Part shown: piece by piece, positions 23,159 to 32,110 of the stretch
How the letters are laid out: every line of letters begins with the position of its first letter
How positions within the stretch are numbered: the stretch's first letter is position 1
DNA from: Levilactobacillus lanxiensis
GTDB lineage: Bacteria; Bacillota; Bacilli; Lactobacillales; Lactobacillaceae
Assembly (NCBI RefSeq): GCF_016861655.1
Contig: NZ_BOLN01000001.1
Location: 415,443 to 479,442 of the forward strand
DNA length: 64,000 bases
Reading direction: 5' to 3'
Notes under the pieces: model-generated
Seen by the model: the letters and a program-made list of their open reading frames with translations, nothing else
The model's database searches: none
What the model was told of the DNA's origin: nothing
Translations under genes and position numbers: made by a program

Positions 23159-24799
23159 ATGAGTTTAGCACAACACAAGAAAGCACTCGCCCTTTGCGGC
23201 GGCATTATTCTAATCGGCGCCGGCGTCTTCGCCGTGACCGGTCACTCGCAATCCACTAAGAAGGTCGCCCAACACCTGAACCTGTACGAAACGGCCACCA
23301 TTTCCAGCCTCGACGTTGCCAAGATCACCGACAGTGTCTCCAGCAATACACTCAGCCAAGTTGGCGAAGGCCTGTACCGTCTGAACGCCGACAGCGAGGC
23401 GCAAAATGCCCTGGCAACCAAGACGACCGTCAGTGATAGCGGCCACCATTACACCATTAACTTACGGCACAACGCCAAGTGGAGCAACGGCGACCCGGTC
23501 ACGGCCCAGGACTTCGTTTACTCCTGGAAGCGGACGCTAGATCCCAAGTCTAAGTCAGAGTTCACCTATCAATTTGCGAATATCAAAAACGCCAGTGCCA
23601 TTGCGGCTGGGAAGAAATCCCCCGCAACGTTGGGCGTTAAGGCCGTGGGTCCCTACCAACTGAAGATCACCCTCAGCCGGCCGGCATCCTACTTCAAGCA
23701 GATGCTGGCTAGCACCACCTACTATCCCCTGAACCAAAAGGCCGTCCAGAAATACGGGAAGAAATACGGTTCATCCGCGGCCACGACCGTTTACAACGGG
23801 CCCTTCGTCCTGAAGAACTGGAACGGGACCAGTGACAGCTGGAACTTAAAGAAGAATCCAACCTACGTCGCTGCCAAGACCGTCAAGCTCAGCAGTATTA
23901 AATACCAGGTCATTAAGACCAGCTCGACGGCCTACAACCTGTACCAGTCCAAGCGACTGGACGCGGTCACCCTCGACGGTGAACAAACCACGCAAAACAA
24001 ACACAATCCGGACCTGAAGTCATTGGCCGCTGGCCGTATCGGCTTCATCCAATACAATGAACAGAACAAGATTGCCGCCAACCAGGACCTGCGGCGCGCC
24101 ATCTCCCTGGCCATCAACCGCCAACAACTCGCGGACAAGGTCTTGAAGAACGGCTCACAACCAGCCAAAACGTTTGCCATTCACCACATGATGACCAACG
24201 CCAAGACGGGGAAGGACTTTACCACCGACGCCTACGTGAAGAACACCGCCGATGACAACCCAACCCTGGCCAAACAGCTTTACCAAAAAGCGCTGAAACA
24301 GTTGGGCAAGAAGCAGTTGACCGTCACGATTACCTGCGGCGATGATGATACCACCAAGAACGTCGCCGAATTTATCCAGAGCACCGTCAGCAGCACGCTG
24401 GGTCTCAAGGTCAACGTGTCCGCAATGCCATTTCCATCCATGCTAAGCAACGTTTCCAAGGGGAACTTCGAGCTCAACCTGACCGGCTGGAGCATGGACA
24501 ACGCCGACCCGATTCAATCCCTGCAGATTCTATCCTCGACGAACAACTCCAACATGGGCCACTACAGCAACAAGACCTATGATCAGGCGCTGACCAAGTC
24601 CGAAGGTGTCGATGCGCTAAAGCCGACTGCTCGGTACCAGGACCTGTTAACGGCGGCCCGGACCGCCCTGCGCGACCAAGCCGTGACCCCACTTTACGAA
24701 GCGCGGACCAACACGCTGGTCAACCCCAAAATCAAGGGGGTCGTTTATAACAAGTTCAACGGAAGTCCCGATTACCAACACGCCTACGTCACTGATTAA
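23159..24799 (+). CDS. OppA-type ABC transporter substrate-binding protein
   Basis: A 546-residue extracytoplasmic binding protein of the peptide/nickel class (SBP family 5). It has an N-terminal hydrophobic segment (residues 8-28) with no lipobox Cys at the right place, so it is probably membrane-anchored by an uncleaved helix rather than lipid-modified. Motifs are LSQVGEGLYRLN, NAKWSNGDPVTAQDFVYSWK near residue 110, NGPFVLKNW, and LRRAISLAINRQQL near 315. A GGAGG site lies 8 bases before the ATG. No permease or ATPase gene is adjacent, so it must use a system encoded elsewhere. The T-box upstream says it is induced by starvation for one amino acid. Confidence 0.9.
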   Translation: MSLAQHKKALALCGGIILIGAGVFAVTGHSQSTKKVAQHLNLYETATISSLDVAKITDSVSSNTLSQVGEGLYRLNADSEAQNALATKTTVSDSGHHYTINLRHNAKWSNGDPVTAQDFVYSWKRTLDPKSKSEFTYQFANIKNASAIAAGKKSPATLGVKAVGPYQLKITLSRPASYFKQMLASTTYYPLNQKAVQKYGKKYGSSAATTVYNGPFVLKNWNGTSDSWNLKKNPTYVAAKTVKLSSIKYQVIKTSSTAYNLYQSKRLDAVTLDGEQTTQNKHNPDLKSLAAGRIGFIQYNEQNKIAANQDLRRAISLAINRQQLADKVLKNGSQPAKTFAIHHMMTNAKTGKDFTTDAYVKNTADDNPTLAKQLYQKALKQLGKKQLTVTITCGDDDTTKNVAEFIQSTVSSTLGLKVNVSAMPFPSMLSNVSKGNFELNLTGWSMDNADPIQSLQILSSTNNSNMGHYSNKTYDQALTKSEGVDALKPTARYQDLLTAARTALRDQAVTPLYEARTNTLVNPKIKGVVYNKFNGSPDYQHAYVTD

Positions 24800-24962
24800 C
24801 CATTTGAAATTGCTAGGGTATTACCATTGCAGTGCCGGCCAAATACGGTATAATTGAGCTAGTAACTACAATTACACGTTTTCATAACTCAGGTGGGGCC
24901 AGGGGATTTTCACGACGGTTTCACCCAGCTAAGTGAAACGTCACAGAAAGGTTCCGGAATCT

Positions 24963-25472
24963 ATGGAAAGTCAACCCTTACGTCACGATCACTACCCGGC
25001 CTCGCAAGAAGAGTACGAAGCTGAGTTAACCGAAACGGAAAACGAATACGCTGCGCAACTCAAACAAGTCGAGGACAAGGTCCAAGGCCAAGCCGCTCGT
25101 TACCTGTTATTTGGGGCTATCTCTGTTGTCATCAACATCACGTTGTTCTACCTGTTCTACCACACGATGGGCATTGGCTATCAATTAGCCAACTTCATCG
25201 ACTGGCTGATCAGTGTCCAATGTTCCTTCTGGTTAGACCGGACATTTGTCTTCAAACACAAGTCCGATAAGCCAATGCGGGAAATGGGCACGTTCTACAT
25301 GACCCGAATCGCCACGTTCCTGTTGGAAACCGTCATCCTGTTCATGGGGATCTCTTGGTTGAACGCCAACGGGACTATGACCAAGGTCATCGGCCACGCG
25401 ATTGCTTTGGTTTTGAACTTCTTCCTATCTAAGAAGCTTGTGTTCAAGAACCAACCCGCTCCGGCTGATTAA
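24963..25472 (+). CDS. GtrA-family membrane protein
   Basis: A 169-residue protein. Residues 15-40 are rich in Glu, Gln and Lys and probably a coiled coil. Four hydrophobic helices follow, beginning AARYLLFGAISVVINITLFY, with SVQCSFWLDRTFVFKHKSD between helices 2 and 3 and FFLSKKLVFKN at the end, the GtrA (PF04138) pattern. GtrA proteins are thought to help move undecaprenyl-linked sugars across the membrane, or to act in teichoic acid glycosylation. ATG 24963 follows AGAAAGG; GTG 24933 is an unsupported longer start. A terminator follows. Confidence 0.85.
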   Translation: MESQPLRHDHYPASQEEYEAELTETENEYAAQLKQVEDKVQGQAARYLLFGAISVVINITLFYLFYHTMGIGYQLANFIDWLISVQCSFWLDRTFVFKHKSDKPMREMGTFYMTRIATFLLETVILFMGISWLNANGTMTKVIGHAIALVLNFFLSKKLVFKNQPAPAD

Positions 25473-25488
25473 ATTTATGCTTATACGC

Positions 25489-25532
25489 AAAGGTGGTTCA
25501 TTCCGGTTTATCTGGAATGAACCACCTTTTTT
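25489..25532 (+). terminator. Terminator after the gtrA-like gene
   Basis: AAAGGTGGTTCATTCC and GGAATGAACCACCTTTTTTC form a perfect stem with T-tail. Confidence 0.92.
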
Positions 25533-25648
25533 CATGGTCTACCTGTTCTAAATTAACTAGGTTTACATATTCTCCCGTTAAAGAACCCATTCACGCCAGA
25601 CTAAGCGTACAATGGACTTAATTCTACAACACTGAGGAGCCCACCATC

Positions 25649-26218
25649 ATGCTAGTCTTCACCTTAACTGCCATTGGTATCTTCTTGGTTACCGACACCG
25701 ACGACCTGGTCGTCCTGCTCCTACTGTGGTTGGCAGCGGAGACACCGCGTCAACGACACCACATTATTCTTGGCCAATATTTGGGGATTCTCACCCTGAT
25801 TCTGGTCGCCTGGCTAGCTAGCCGGGGCGTCTTACACTACAACCTAGCCGAATGGACGCACTGGTTGGGGGTCGTTCCCCTGACTTTAGGGATTACCGGT
25901 CTGTGGCGCTGGTGGCACGCCCGTCACACAACTGGCTTACCACCAGCCCTAACCCGGGTGGTCAGCCTACCACTGGTCTGGTCGCTGACTATCGGCAACG
26001 GTGGCGACAACCTTAGCATCTACATCCCCTACTTTACGCGGCTCAACCATCCTGAATTCGGTGGCGTCCTAGTCATTTTCCTAACGCTGATTGGTCTCTG
26101 GCTGATTGTGAGTCACCGGGTCGCCCAGTCGCCCGCTGCTAGTCACTTCTTCGCGCGATTCGGCGCCTGGCTGTCACCACTCCTGTTCATTTGCGTGGGC
26201 CTCGCCATTTTGCTTTAG
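25649..26218 (+). CDS. CadD-family cadmium resistance/transport protein
   Basis: A 189-residue membrane protein of the CadD family. Family motifs are TDTDDLVVLLLL near residue 15 and GNGGDNLSIYIPYF near 116, with about five hydrophobic helices. CadD proteins confer low-level cadmium resistance; chromosomal members in lactobacilli may act on other cations. TGAGGAG lies about 9 bases before the ATG. No CadC-type regulator lies next to it, so it may not be metal-induced here. It is a single gene. Confidence 0.88.
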   Translation: MLVFTLTAIGIFLVTDTDDLVVLLLLWLAAETPRQRHHIILGQYLGILTLILVAWLASRGVLHYNLAEWTHWLGVVPLTLGITGLWRWWHARHTTGLPPALTRVVSLPLVWSLTIGNGGDNLSIYIPYFTRLNHPEFGGVLVIFLTLIGLWLIVSHRVAQSPAASHFFARFGAWLSPLLFICVGLAILL

Positions 26219-26219
26219 C

Positions 26220-26235
26220 TGTTTCACATGGAACA
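26220..26235. promoter_or_regulatory. parS-like site 1 (one mismatch)
   Basis: TGTTTCACATGGAACA is close to the ParB/Spo0J consensus TGTTNCACGTGAAACA. It breaks the central CACGTG (CACATG), so binding may be weak. Confidence 0.45.
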
Positions 26236-26313
26236 TTTTTGCGGTTACGTCCCACCATCTCGGCGAATTACGTTATAATTGAGGGACTAAATGCGTTTTT
26301 ATGGGAGGAAAAC

Positions 26314-27018
26314 ATGGACGACGAAGGTGCACCACTCTTCACATTAGGTATCGGTCCGGACGGCGAGCCCTGGGTCAAGGCCGCTGTGGCAACGCAGACT
26401 ATCAAAGACCCCGCTGCCTACAGCACGGCGCTCGGACTCCTGATCAACGAGATGCGCGACAAGCTCAACCTGACCGATGACAAGGCCTTCCATGCATTCA
26501 TGGCACTGGCCCTTAAACAGACACCGGAGAGCCCAGCTCCTCGAAAAAAACCAGCGACCACCCACGTGACCCTCTCCGGTAAAAACCTGCGGACGGGCCA
26601 GCGTGAAACGCATGATATTGCGTTCGCCGATTTGGTCGACGTAGCTGGCAACGAGGACGTTGTTTACCTGACGCTTAAGAACACCATGATGGGCATTATC
26701 ATGAACGACGCCTATCAGGCCACCAAGCTGGCCATGGGCAAGCGCGACTTCAAGTATTTTCTCGATGAGGCCAACCTGACCTTTGCCCTCTATGCTTATC
26801 CCGCCGACATCAAGGCGCTCCACAGTATCTTTGCCTACGCCCGGCACCATCAGTTATTTACCAAGCTCGCTACCGATGAGTACGCGGCAGAAGACGTGCC
26901 GGATACACCAGCTGAATTCGATAATTTCATGCAATCAGTCTTCGATGACATGTCGGCCGACGACCCGGACGACGGCGGTGCGGGGGATAATGTGGTCCCG
27001 TTTCGACCGAAAGATTAA
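26314..27018 (+). CDS. Conserved hypothetical protein, acidic C-terminus
   Basis: A 234-residue soluble protein that I do not recognise. It has no signal peptide or membrane helix. The middle part (residues 95-200) alternates helix and strand with HDIAFADLVDVAGNEDVVYL and YFLDEANLTFALYAYPADIK. The last 25 residues are strongly acidic (DDMSADDPDDGG) and end VVPFRPKD. ATG 26314 is chosen since GGGAGG lies 6 bases upstream; the longer frame from 26191 overlaps the CadD gene. It is monocistronic with a terminator. Confidence 0.7.
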   Translation: MDDEGAPLFTLGIGPDGEPWVKAAVATQTIKDPAAYSTALGLLINEMRDKLNLTDDKAFHAFMALALKQTPESPAPRKKPATTHVTLSGKNLRTGQRETHDIAFADLVDVAGNEDVVYLTLKNTMMGIIMNDAYQATKLAMGKRDFKYFLDEANLTFALYAYPADIKALHSIFAYARHHQLFTKLATDEYAAEDVPDTPAEFDNFMQSVFDDMSADDPDDGGAGDNVVPFRPKD

Positions 27019-27037
27019 TTTTAAAATAACTAAAAGA

Positions 27038-27083
27038 ATCCCTACTTAACGGCAATCAATCGTCGTTAAGTAGGGATTTTAAT
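27038..27083. terminator. Terminator between convergent genes
   Basis: AATCCCTACTTAACG and CGTTAAGTAGGGATT form a perfect stem, with T-runs usable from the plus strand and A-rich flanks on the other side. Confidence 0.85.
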
Positions 27084-28026
27084 TTGCCCACCAGTCGCCA
27101 AATTCAGCCGCAAAGGGCACCATCAGTTTGTCCAACAGCTCATGATTCAACGTAACTTGCCACCAGTCCGCTGGTACCGGTTGGTCCGGGTGCGCGACTG
27201 ACATGAGCGAGCCCGCCACCGTCGCAATCGTATCCACGTCCCCACCCAGATTGACCGCAGCCAACAGCCCGGTCCGCAAATCCTGGTAATTCAAGGCCAC
27301 CCAGACCGCTGCCTCTAGGGTATCCACCACGTAACCCGATGTTTTGATCGCGGAAACCGGTAGCTGGCCAAAGCCGCTCGCAAACAATCGCTGGTAGGCC
27401 GCCAGTTCCTGTGCCATTACCGGTTCGGCAGCAAACACCGTCAGCACTCGTGCCTGCACTGTCTTTAGTGCGGTTGGTAACGTGTGTCCTTGCAATAGTT
27501 CGTGAAGGATTTCCAAATAGATGACGCTGCCAACGACTGCTCGCGGATGGCCGTGCGTGACGGTGGTCATGGCAATTGACTGACGAATACGCGCATCGAT
27601 TGGTTGTCTCACAAGCGTAAATGCCAACGGGGCGATCCGCATCAACGCCCCATTACCATTGGCGTTTTCTGATGCATCCCCACACTGAACTGCAGGCACG
27701 TGATTAATGGCATGTTGGCGAACGGCATGGGCACAGGTACGGCCCACATCAAAAGTCATCCCCCGCGGGGTCCATTCACCAAACATCATGTAACGTTCAA
27801 ACTTGTTTAGCAGGTCATCAGCAGTCCCCTGTTCCAAAATATTTTGAATTAAGCACAGGGTCATCGACGTATCATCGGACCAACTCCCCATCGGTTGCGA
27901 CCAGGTCCCTTCACCGGTCATGCCCAGTAAATGATACTGACCACGCTTTTTCATTTCTGCCGGGACCCCTAAAGCATCGGCAACGGCCGCAACCCGCAGA
28001 CTATTTAAAATTTCTGTTTTTTTCAT
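27079..28026 (-). CDS. ADP-ribosylglycohydrolase family protein
   Basis: A 315-residue enzyme of the DraG/ARH family, which removes ADP-ribose from proteins or small molecules using two Mg2+ ions. The metal motifs are SWSDDTSMTLCL near residue 48 and GGDVDTIATVAGSLM near 258, with NGNGALMRIAPLA near 122. The length is typical. A GGGAGGAGCCC site precedes the ATG. It is followed on the same strand after LysE, with 97 bases between them. The substrate is not predictable from sequence. Confidence 0.92.
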   Translation of the reverse strand: MKKTEILNSLRVAAVADALGVPAEMKKRGQYHLLGMTGEGTWSQPMGSWSDDTSMTLCLIQNILEQGTADDLLNKFERYMMFGEWTPRGMTFDVGRTCAHAVRQHAINHVPAVQCGDASENANGNGALMRIAPLAFTLVRQPIDARIRQSIAMTTVTHGHPRAVVGSVIYLEILHELLQGHTLPTALKTVQARVLTVFAAEPVMAQELAAYQRLFASGFGQLPVSAIKTSGYVVDTLEAAVWVALNYQDLRTGLLAAVNLGGDVDTIATVAGSLMSVAHPDQPVPADWWQVTLNHELLDKLMVPFAAEFGDWWAN

Positions 28027-28123
28027 GGGCTCCTCCCTTTTAGGCGAACTGTTCTTCCTCTAATCTACACCTTACAAAGGGTAAACAAAAACGGCCCCTA
28101 GTCTCAGGACCGTTCACTAAATT

Positions 28124-28741
28124 CTAAATCACCATCAGAACAACTTGATACAACAAGTAGGCCCCGTAAAGCATCACGACGACCCCGGAAATAATGTTGA
28201 CCCACATCAGGAAACGTTGTGGTAGGCGTTCCTTCAGGAGTCCCAAAATCAGTGTGATACCGAAGAACCAGATGGCCGTGGCTGAAACCACGCCCGAGAT
28301 GAATGGCGTGACTTGCGTGTTGCTCAACGACCCACGCATCGCCCCGAACATCAGACTGGTATCGATAATGGCTTGCGGATTGGCCCAGGTCACGACCCAC
28401 GCGTTGATCAAGGACTTTTTCATCGGCAACGGTGTATTGGAGCTCTCTAACTTAAAGCTCGCTGCCGACCGCAAGATGCCAAACCCAATCCAGATGACCA
28501 GTAATCCACCCAGAAACATGATAATCAGCTTAAACATTTCGTGGGCACTGATGATCGCACCCATGCCGAAGAAACCGGCCAGAGTCAGTGCCGTATCGGC
28601 AAACCAGACCATTAACGTGACGGGCCAGGCCCGCTTTAGTGGCTGGTTGATGGCATTGTTAAAGACGAATAAATTTTGCATCCCGATGGAGGATACCAAG
28701 GCCAGACTCAACAGGAGGCCGCGTAAATAGATTGCTGACAT
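28124..28741 (-). CDS. LysE-family amino acid exporter
   Basis: A 205-residue membrane protein with six hydrophobic helices in the LysE/ArgO pattern: SSIGMQNLFVFNNAINQPL near residue 17, WLVIWIGFGIL-like helix 3, and WANPQAIIDTSLMFG near 119. ArgO-type members export arginine and lysine; a basic amino acid substrate is likely but not certain. An AGAGGGAAAGTGGG site precedes the ATG 28741. It stands in its own unit, upstream of the ADP-ribosylglycohydrolase gene on the same strand. Confidence 0.88.
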   Translation of the reverse strand: MSAIYLRGLLLSLALVSSIGMQNLFVFNNAINQPLKRAWPVTLMVWFADTALTLAGFFGMGAIISAHEMFKLIIMFLGGLLVIWIGFGILRSAASFKLESSNTPLPMKKSLINAWVVTWANPQAIIDTSLMFGAMRGSLSNTQVTPFISGVVSATAIWFFGITLILGLLKERLPQRFLMWVNIISGVVVMLYGAYLLYQVVLMVI

Positions 28742-28991
28742 ATGAACCCACTTTCCCTCTAGGCCCTATGCCGCTAGTTGCCCCGAGATTTTTCCAGTAT
28801 TCGACAAGCATAACAAACCTTCTGTGAAAATTAAAGAAAAACTAGAATTATCTGAGGGTTAAATAGTTGTTGACCATGCCTTCGGACCAATCCCGGCAAT
28901 TATGTTATCTTTCACAATTTTCTTCCCAATTATCACGACTTCTAGTTTCCCAGTGAATTCAACTGACAGCAGCCAATTTAACCGTTTTTGC

Positions 28992-29166
28992 TTGATTTTA
29001 ATCGTTTTCTAATCTAAAATTCATTTAAGCGTTCCGTTAGCCGCTTCTTTCTAGCCGCCAGCGGAACCATCTAAACCGAGAAAGAATGCGATTAATGTGA
29101 AGAATGCAGCATCTAACACCCCATTACTGAAGACCCTTAGTCAACCTAGATGGGAAGTCCCGTTAT
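28992..29166 (+). promoter_or_regulatory. Promoter and leader of the ABC-F gene
   Basis: TTGATT (28992-28997), a 17-bp spacer and TAAAAT (29015-29020) form a good promoter, giving a leader of about 140 nt. Near its 5' end GTTCCG (29031) can pair with CGGAAC (29066). ABC-F genes are often controlled by drug-sensing attenuation, but no leader peptide or clear terminator was found here. The stretch 28742-28991 holds nothing recognised. Confidence 0.6.
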
Positions 29167-30666
29167 ATGCCAAAAATTGCCTTACACCACCTGACCTTCG
29201 GCTTTGATACGAATGCCAGCTTACTCTTTGATCAAGTTGAGTTAACGTTAGAATCCCAATGGAAACTGGGCTTAGTCGGCCGCAACGGCCGGGGAAAGAC
29301 CACGTTGTTTAACCTGTTGCGGGGACGCCTGCCCTACCAGGGTAACATTACTGGCAACCAGCACTATGTGTATTTCCCCGCAACCGTCGCTGACCCTCGC
29401 CAGTCGGCCACTGCCGTCCTCCAGGCCATTTCGCCGGTCGCTGATTGGCAGCTTGAACGTGAGCTCCGCCAGCTCGACCTGGACCCCGAACGGCTCACAC
29501 AACCCTTTGCCTCACTCTCGGGTGGGGAACAAACCAAGGCGCTCCTCGCCATTTTATTTGCCGACGACCAGGCCTACCCACTGATCGATGAGCCCACCAA
29601 TCACCTCGACCTGCCCAGTCGCCAACGGGTCGCCGCCTACCTGCGGAGCAAGCGCCAGGGGTTCATCGTCGTCAGCCATGACCGACACTTTCTCAATCAG
29701 GTGACCGACCACACACTAGCCATCGAACGCCAGCAGGTCATTCTCTACCACGGCAACTTCGCCGTTTACGAGGAGCAGAAACAGCGCCGCGACGCCTTCG
29801 AAGAGGAACGCGATGCGCGTTTGAAAAAAGAAGCCGACCGCTTACAACACGTCGCGATTGACCGCACCAACTGGGCCAAAATCACCGAAAGCCGCGCCCA
29901 TGGCAATCCTCACGAGAAAAATAGCGGCTGGGGCGCCGTCGGCAGTAGTACCCTCCCCGCGAAAATGATGAAACGGGCCCGCAACCTTGAACGCCGCCGT
30001 GACCGGGAACTTAAGGCCACCGAAGGGCTCCGCCAAAACATTGAGCACGTGGCGCCCCTCACCCTGACGCCCGTCCCGACCCATTACCAGCCACTCCTCC
30101 ACGTCGCCGACTTCTCGTTGTGGTACGGCGACCGCCAGCTATTTCAGCCCATCTCGTTTGACCTCGAACAGGGTGACCGGCTTGCCATCATCGGCCCCAA
30201 CGGTAGCGGCAAATCTTCCTTCCTGCACTATCTGCGGGGGACCTTTACCGGGACCCATACCGGCGTTGCCGAGCTGAAACCGCAGCTGTCCTTGAGCCTG
30301 ACCCGGCAACTTTCAGCGGACAATCACGGCTCACTGACGGCATTTGCCACGGCCCACCACCTGGACCGCAACGCCTTGTTGAACACCCTCAAGAAGCTGG
30401 GCTTGCCACGCGATGTTTTCCACACCCCCATCGAGCAAATGAGCATGGGCCAACAGAAAAAGGTTGAGCTCGCCCAATCGCTGATCACGCCGGCCAACCT
30501 GTTCATTTGGGATGAGCCGCTCAACTATCTTGATGTCTTCAATCAGGAGCAGCTGACCACTCTGGTAACCACGGCCAGTCCCACGCTATTATTCGTGGAG
30601 CACGACCAACAGTTTGTGACGGACGTGGCGACGCAGGTGATTGAATTAAAACCTAAATTTAACTAG
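29167..30666 (+). CDS. ABC-F ribosome-protection-type ATPase (Lsa-like)
   Basis: A 499-residue soluble protein with two ABC ATPase domains and no membrane segments. Domain 1 has Walker A GRNGRGKTTL near residue 38, signature LSGGEQTKA near 118 and Walker B YPLIDEPTNHLDL. Domain 2 has GPNGSGKSSF near 343, a degenerate signature MSMGQQKKVELA and FIWDEPLNYLDV. The linker (residues 200-300) is rich in Arg and Glu as in antibiotic-resistance ABC-F proteins. The size and linker resemble Lsa/Vga types that protect ribosomes from lincosamides, streptogramin A and pleuromutilins. Specificity is inferred. A terminator follows. Confidence 0.9.
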   Translation: MPKIALHHLTFGFDTNASLLFDQVELTLESQWKLGLVGRNGRGKTTLFNLLRGRLPYQGNITGNQHYVYFPATVADPRQSATAVLQAISPVADWQLERELRQLDLDPERLTQPFASLSGGEQTKALLAILFADDQAYPLIDEPTNHLDLPSRQRVAAYLRSKRQGFIVVSHDRHFLNQVTDHTLAIERQQVILYHGNFAVYEEQKQRRDAFEEERDARLKKEADRLQHVAIDRTNWAKITESRAHGNPHEKNSGWGAVGSSTLPAKMMKRARNLERRRDRELKATEGLRQNIEHVAPLTLTPVPTHYQPLLHVADFSLWYGDRQLFQPISFDLEQGDRLAIIGPNGSGKSSFLHYLRGTFTGTHTGVAELKPQLSLSLTRQLSADNHGSLTAFATAHHLDRNALLNTLKKLGLPRDVFHTPIEQMSMGQQKKVELAQSLITPANLFIWDEPLNYLDVFNQEQLTTLVTTASPTLLFVEHDQQFVTDVATQVIELKPKFN

Positions 30667-30670
30667 CAGA

Positions 30671-30708
30671 AAACGCCCCGGAGTTGTACTTCTCCCGGAC
30701 GTTTTTTC
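30671..30708 (+). terminator. Terminator after the ABC-F gene
   Basis: AAACGCCCCGG and CCGGACGTTTTTTC form an imperfect stem with T-tail. Confidence 0.75.
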
Positions 30709-30757
30709 GCTTGCTCTTATTTTTACCGCTGCCGACTTCGCTAGCAACCAGCATGAC

Positions 30758-31945
30758 CTAATTCAATAGCCAATCCACGATATGGACAATCGGAATGCCT
30801 GCCACTTCACCCACATCCATCCGATTGGCTGTAATCAGTGTCTTGGGATAGTTGTCATCCAAAGCCTGTAGATTGCCAATCTCACGATTATCCTTTGTTG
30901 GCAACTGCATCGTCACCTGATAGTAGGCGACCTCGCTACCCCGTTTCGCGACGAAATCAATTTCTTGATTATCATATTTACCGACATCAACCCGGTAGCC
31001 CCGACGTAGCAGCTCCAGGTAAACAATATTTTCAATCTGGTGGCCGAAGTTATCGCGATAATTACGATTCAACGTGACATTCCGTAACCCGGTGTCAACC
31101 GCATAATACTTGGCCGTCGAACGCAGATAATTCTTGCCCCGAAGATCATAGCGCTTGGCAGGGTAAAAAATGAAGGCATCGCAGAGTAACCCCATATAGC
31201 GTAACGTTGAAGTCGGATTGCCCTTCCATCCCTCATTTTGCAAAACACCTGAAATTTTATTACCAGAGATTGGATTACCGATTTCACTGAGTAAGTACGT
31301 TGCCACCTGTGTTAGCATGCCATCGTTTCTAATCGCGGCTCGCTCGTTCACATCCCGTAACAGGATTGAACTGTAAATGCCATCGAGGACACTGTGTTTG
31401 ACCTCAGCATCGTCAACCAAGGCCACTGCTGGGAATCCGCCCTCTGTCACATAATCATTGAAAGCCAATTCAAGTGGCTTGGTATTTTGCGTGAATTGTA
31501 AAAACTCCTTAAAAGATAGGGGGTAAATCGGAATCTCAATCATCCGGCCAGTCAGTAAGGTCGCCAGTTCACCTGAGAGTAAGGATGCGTTTGACCCAGA
31601 AACATAGATATCTGCATCAAAATCAACCCGAAAACTATTGATGGCATCCTCCCAGCCAACCACTCGCTGAACCTCATCGAAAAACAAATACATCTTTCGG
31701 TGAGCAACCACGTGTTCCGTGACATACTGATACAACGCTTCTTTTGTGAGTATGTGCTGATACTTCATGGATTCAAAATTGATAAAGATAATCTGATTGG
31801 ACGCAATCCCGCTTTCTTGCAGGTAATCGCGAAACATCCGTAGCACAAAGGTCTTACCCGATCGACGAACACCGGTAATAACCTTAACAAATTCCGTATC
31901 TTGATATTTTTTCAATCGATCCAGGTAAAGTTGCCGAACGACCAT
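30758..31945 (-). CDS. AAA ATPase with C-terminal DUF4143
   Basis: A 395-residue protein of the common prokaryotic AAA/DUF4143 family. Walker A is GVRRSGKTFVLRMF near residue 25, Walker B YLFFDEVQRVVGWE near 88, followed by SGSNASLLSGELATLLTGR near 120, and a C-terminal nuclease-like half with YYAVDTGLRN, QIENIVYLELLRRGY and DVGKYDNQEIDFVAKRG near 350. The family function is not established. ATG 31945 is chosen because AGGGGTG lies just upstream; the frame stays open to 32044 across operator repeats. Codons look more AT-rich than in the neighbours, consistent with transfer. Confidence 0.85.
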   Translation of the reverse strand: MVVRQLYLDRLKKYQDTEFVKVITGVRRSGKTFVLRMFRDYLQESGIASNQIIFINFESMKYQHILTKEALYQYVTEHVVAHRKMYLFFDEVQRVVGWEDAINSFRVDFDADIYVSGSNASLLSGELATLLTGRMIEIPIYPLSFKEFLQFTQNTKPLELAFNDYVTEGGFPAVALVDDAEVKHSVLDGIYSSILLRDVNERAAIRNDGMLTQVATYLLSEIGNPISGNKISGVLQNEGWKGNPTSTLRYMGLLCDAFIFYPAKRYDLRGKNYLRSTAKYYAVDTGLRNVTLNRNYRDNFGHQIENIVYLELLRRGYRVDVGKYDNQEIDFVAKRGSEVAYYQVTMQLPTKDNREIGNLQALDDNYPKTLITANRMDVGEVAGIPIVHIVDWLLN

Positions 31946-31964
31946 GTGGGTCACCCCTAATCCA

Positions 31965-32066
31965 TTTTCTTCAAGTATACTTGAAGAAAATAACAAATCA
32001 ACGTATTTCTTCAAGTATACTTGAAGAAAATAGGAATTCACCATAGTTCTTCAAGTATGCTTAAAG
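31965..32066. repeat. Three palindromes at exact 40-bp spacing
   Basis: CTTCAAGTATACTTGAAG occurs at 31969-31986 and 32009-32026, each flanked by T and A runs that extend the palindrome, and a decayed copy CTTCAAGTATGCTTAAAG at 32049-32066. The period is exactly 40 bp. They lie directly before the AAA/DUF4143 gene, probably as operators, but the regulator is unknown. Confidence 0.8.
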
Positions 32067-32110
32067 AAGTCTCAGGAAATCTGACGTGAACAACTCTATG
32101 GGTTGCCACC

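Noticed and set aside
31965..32066. CRISPR-like reading of the 40-bp array
   Set aside because: Only three units, perfectly palindromic repeats, the last one decayed, and no cas genes; operators fit better.
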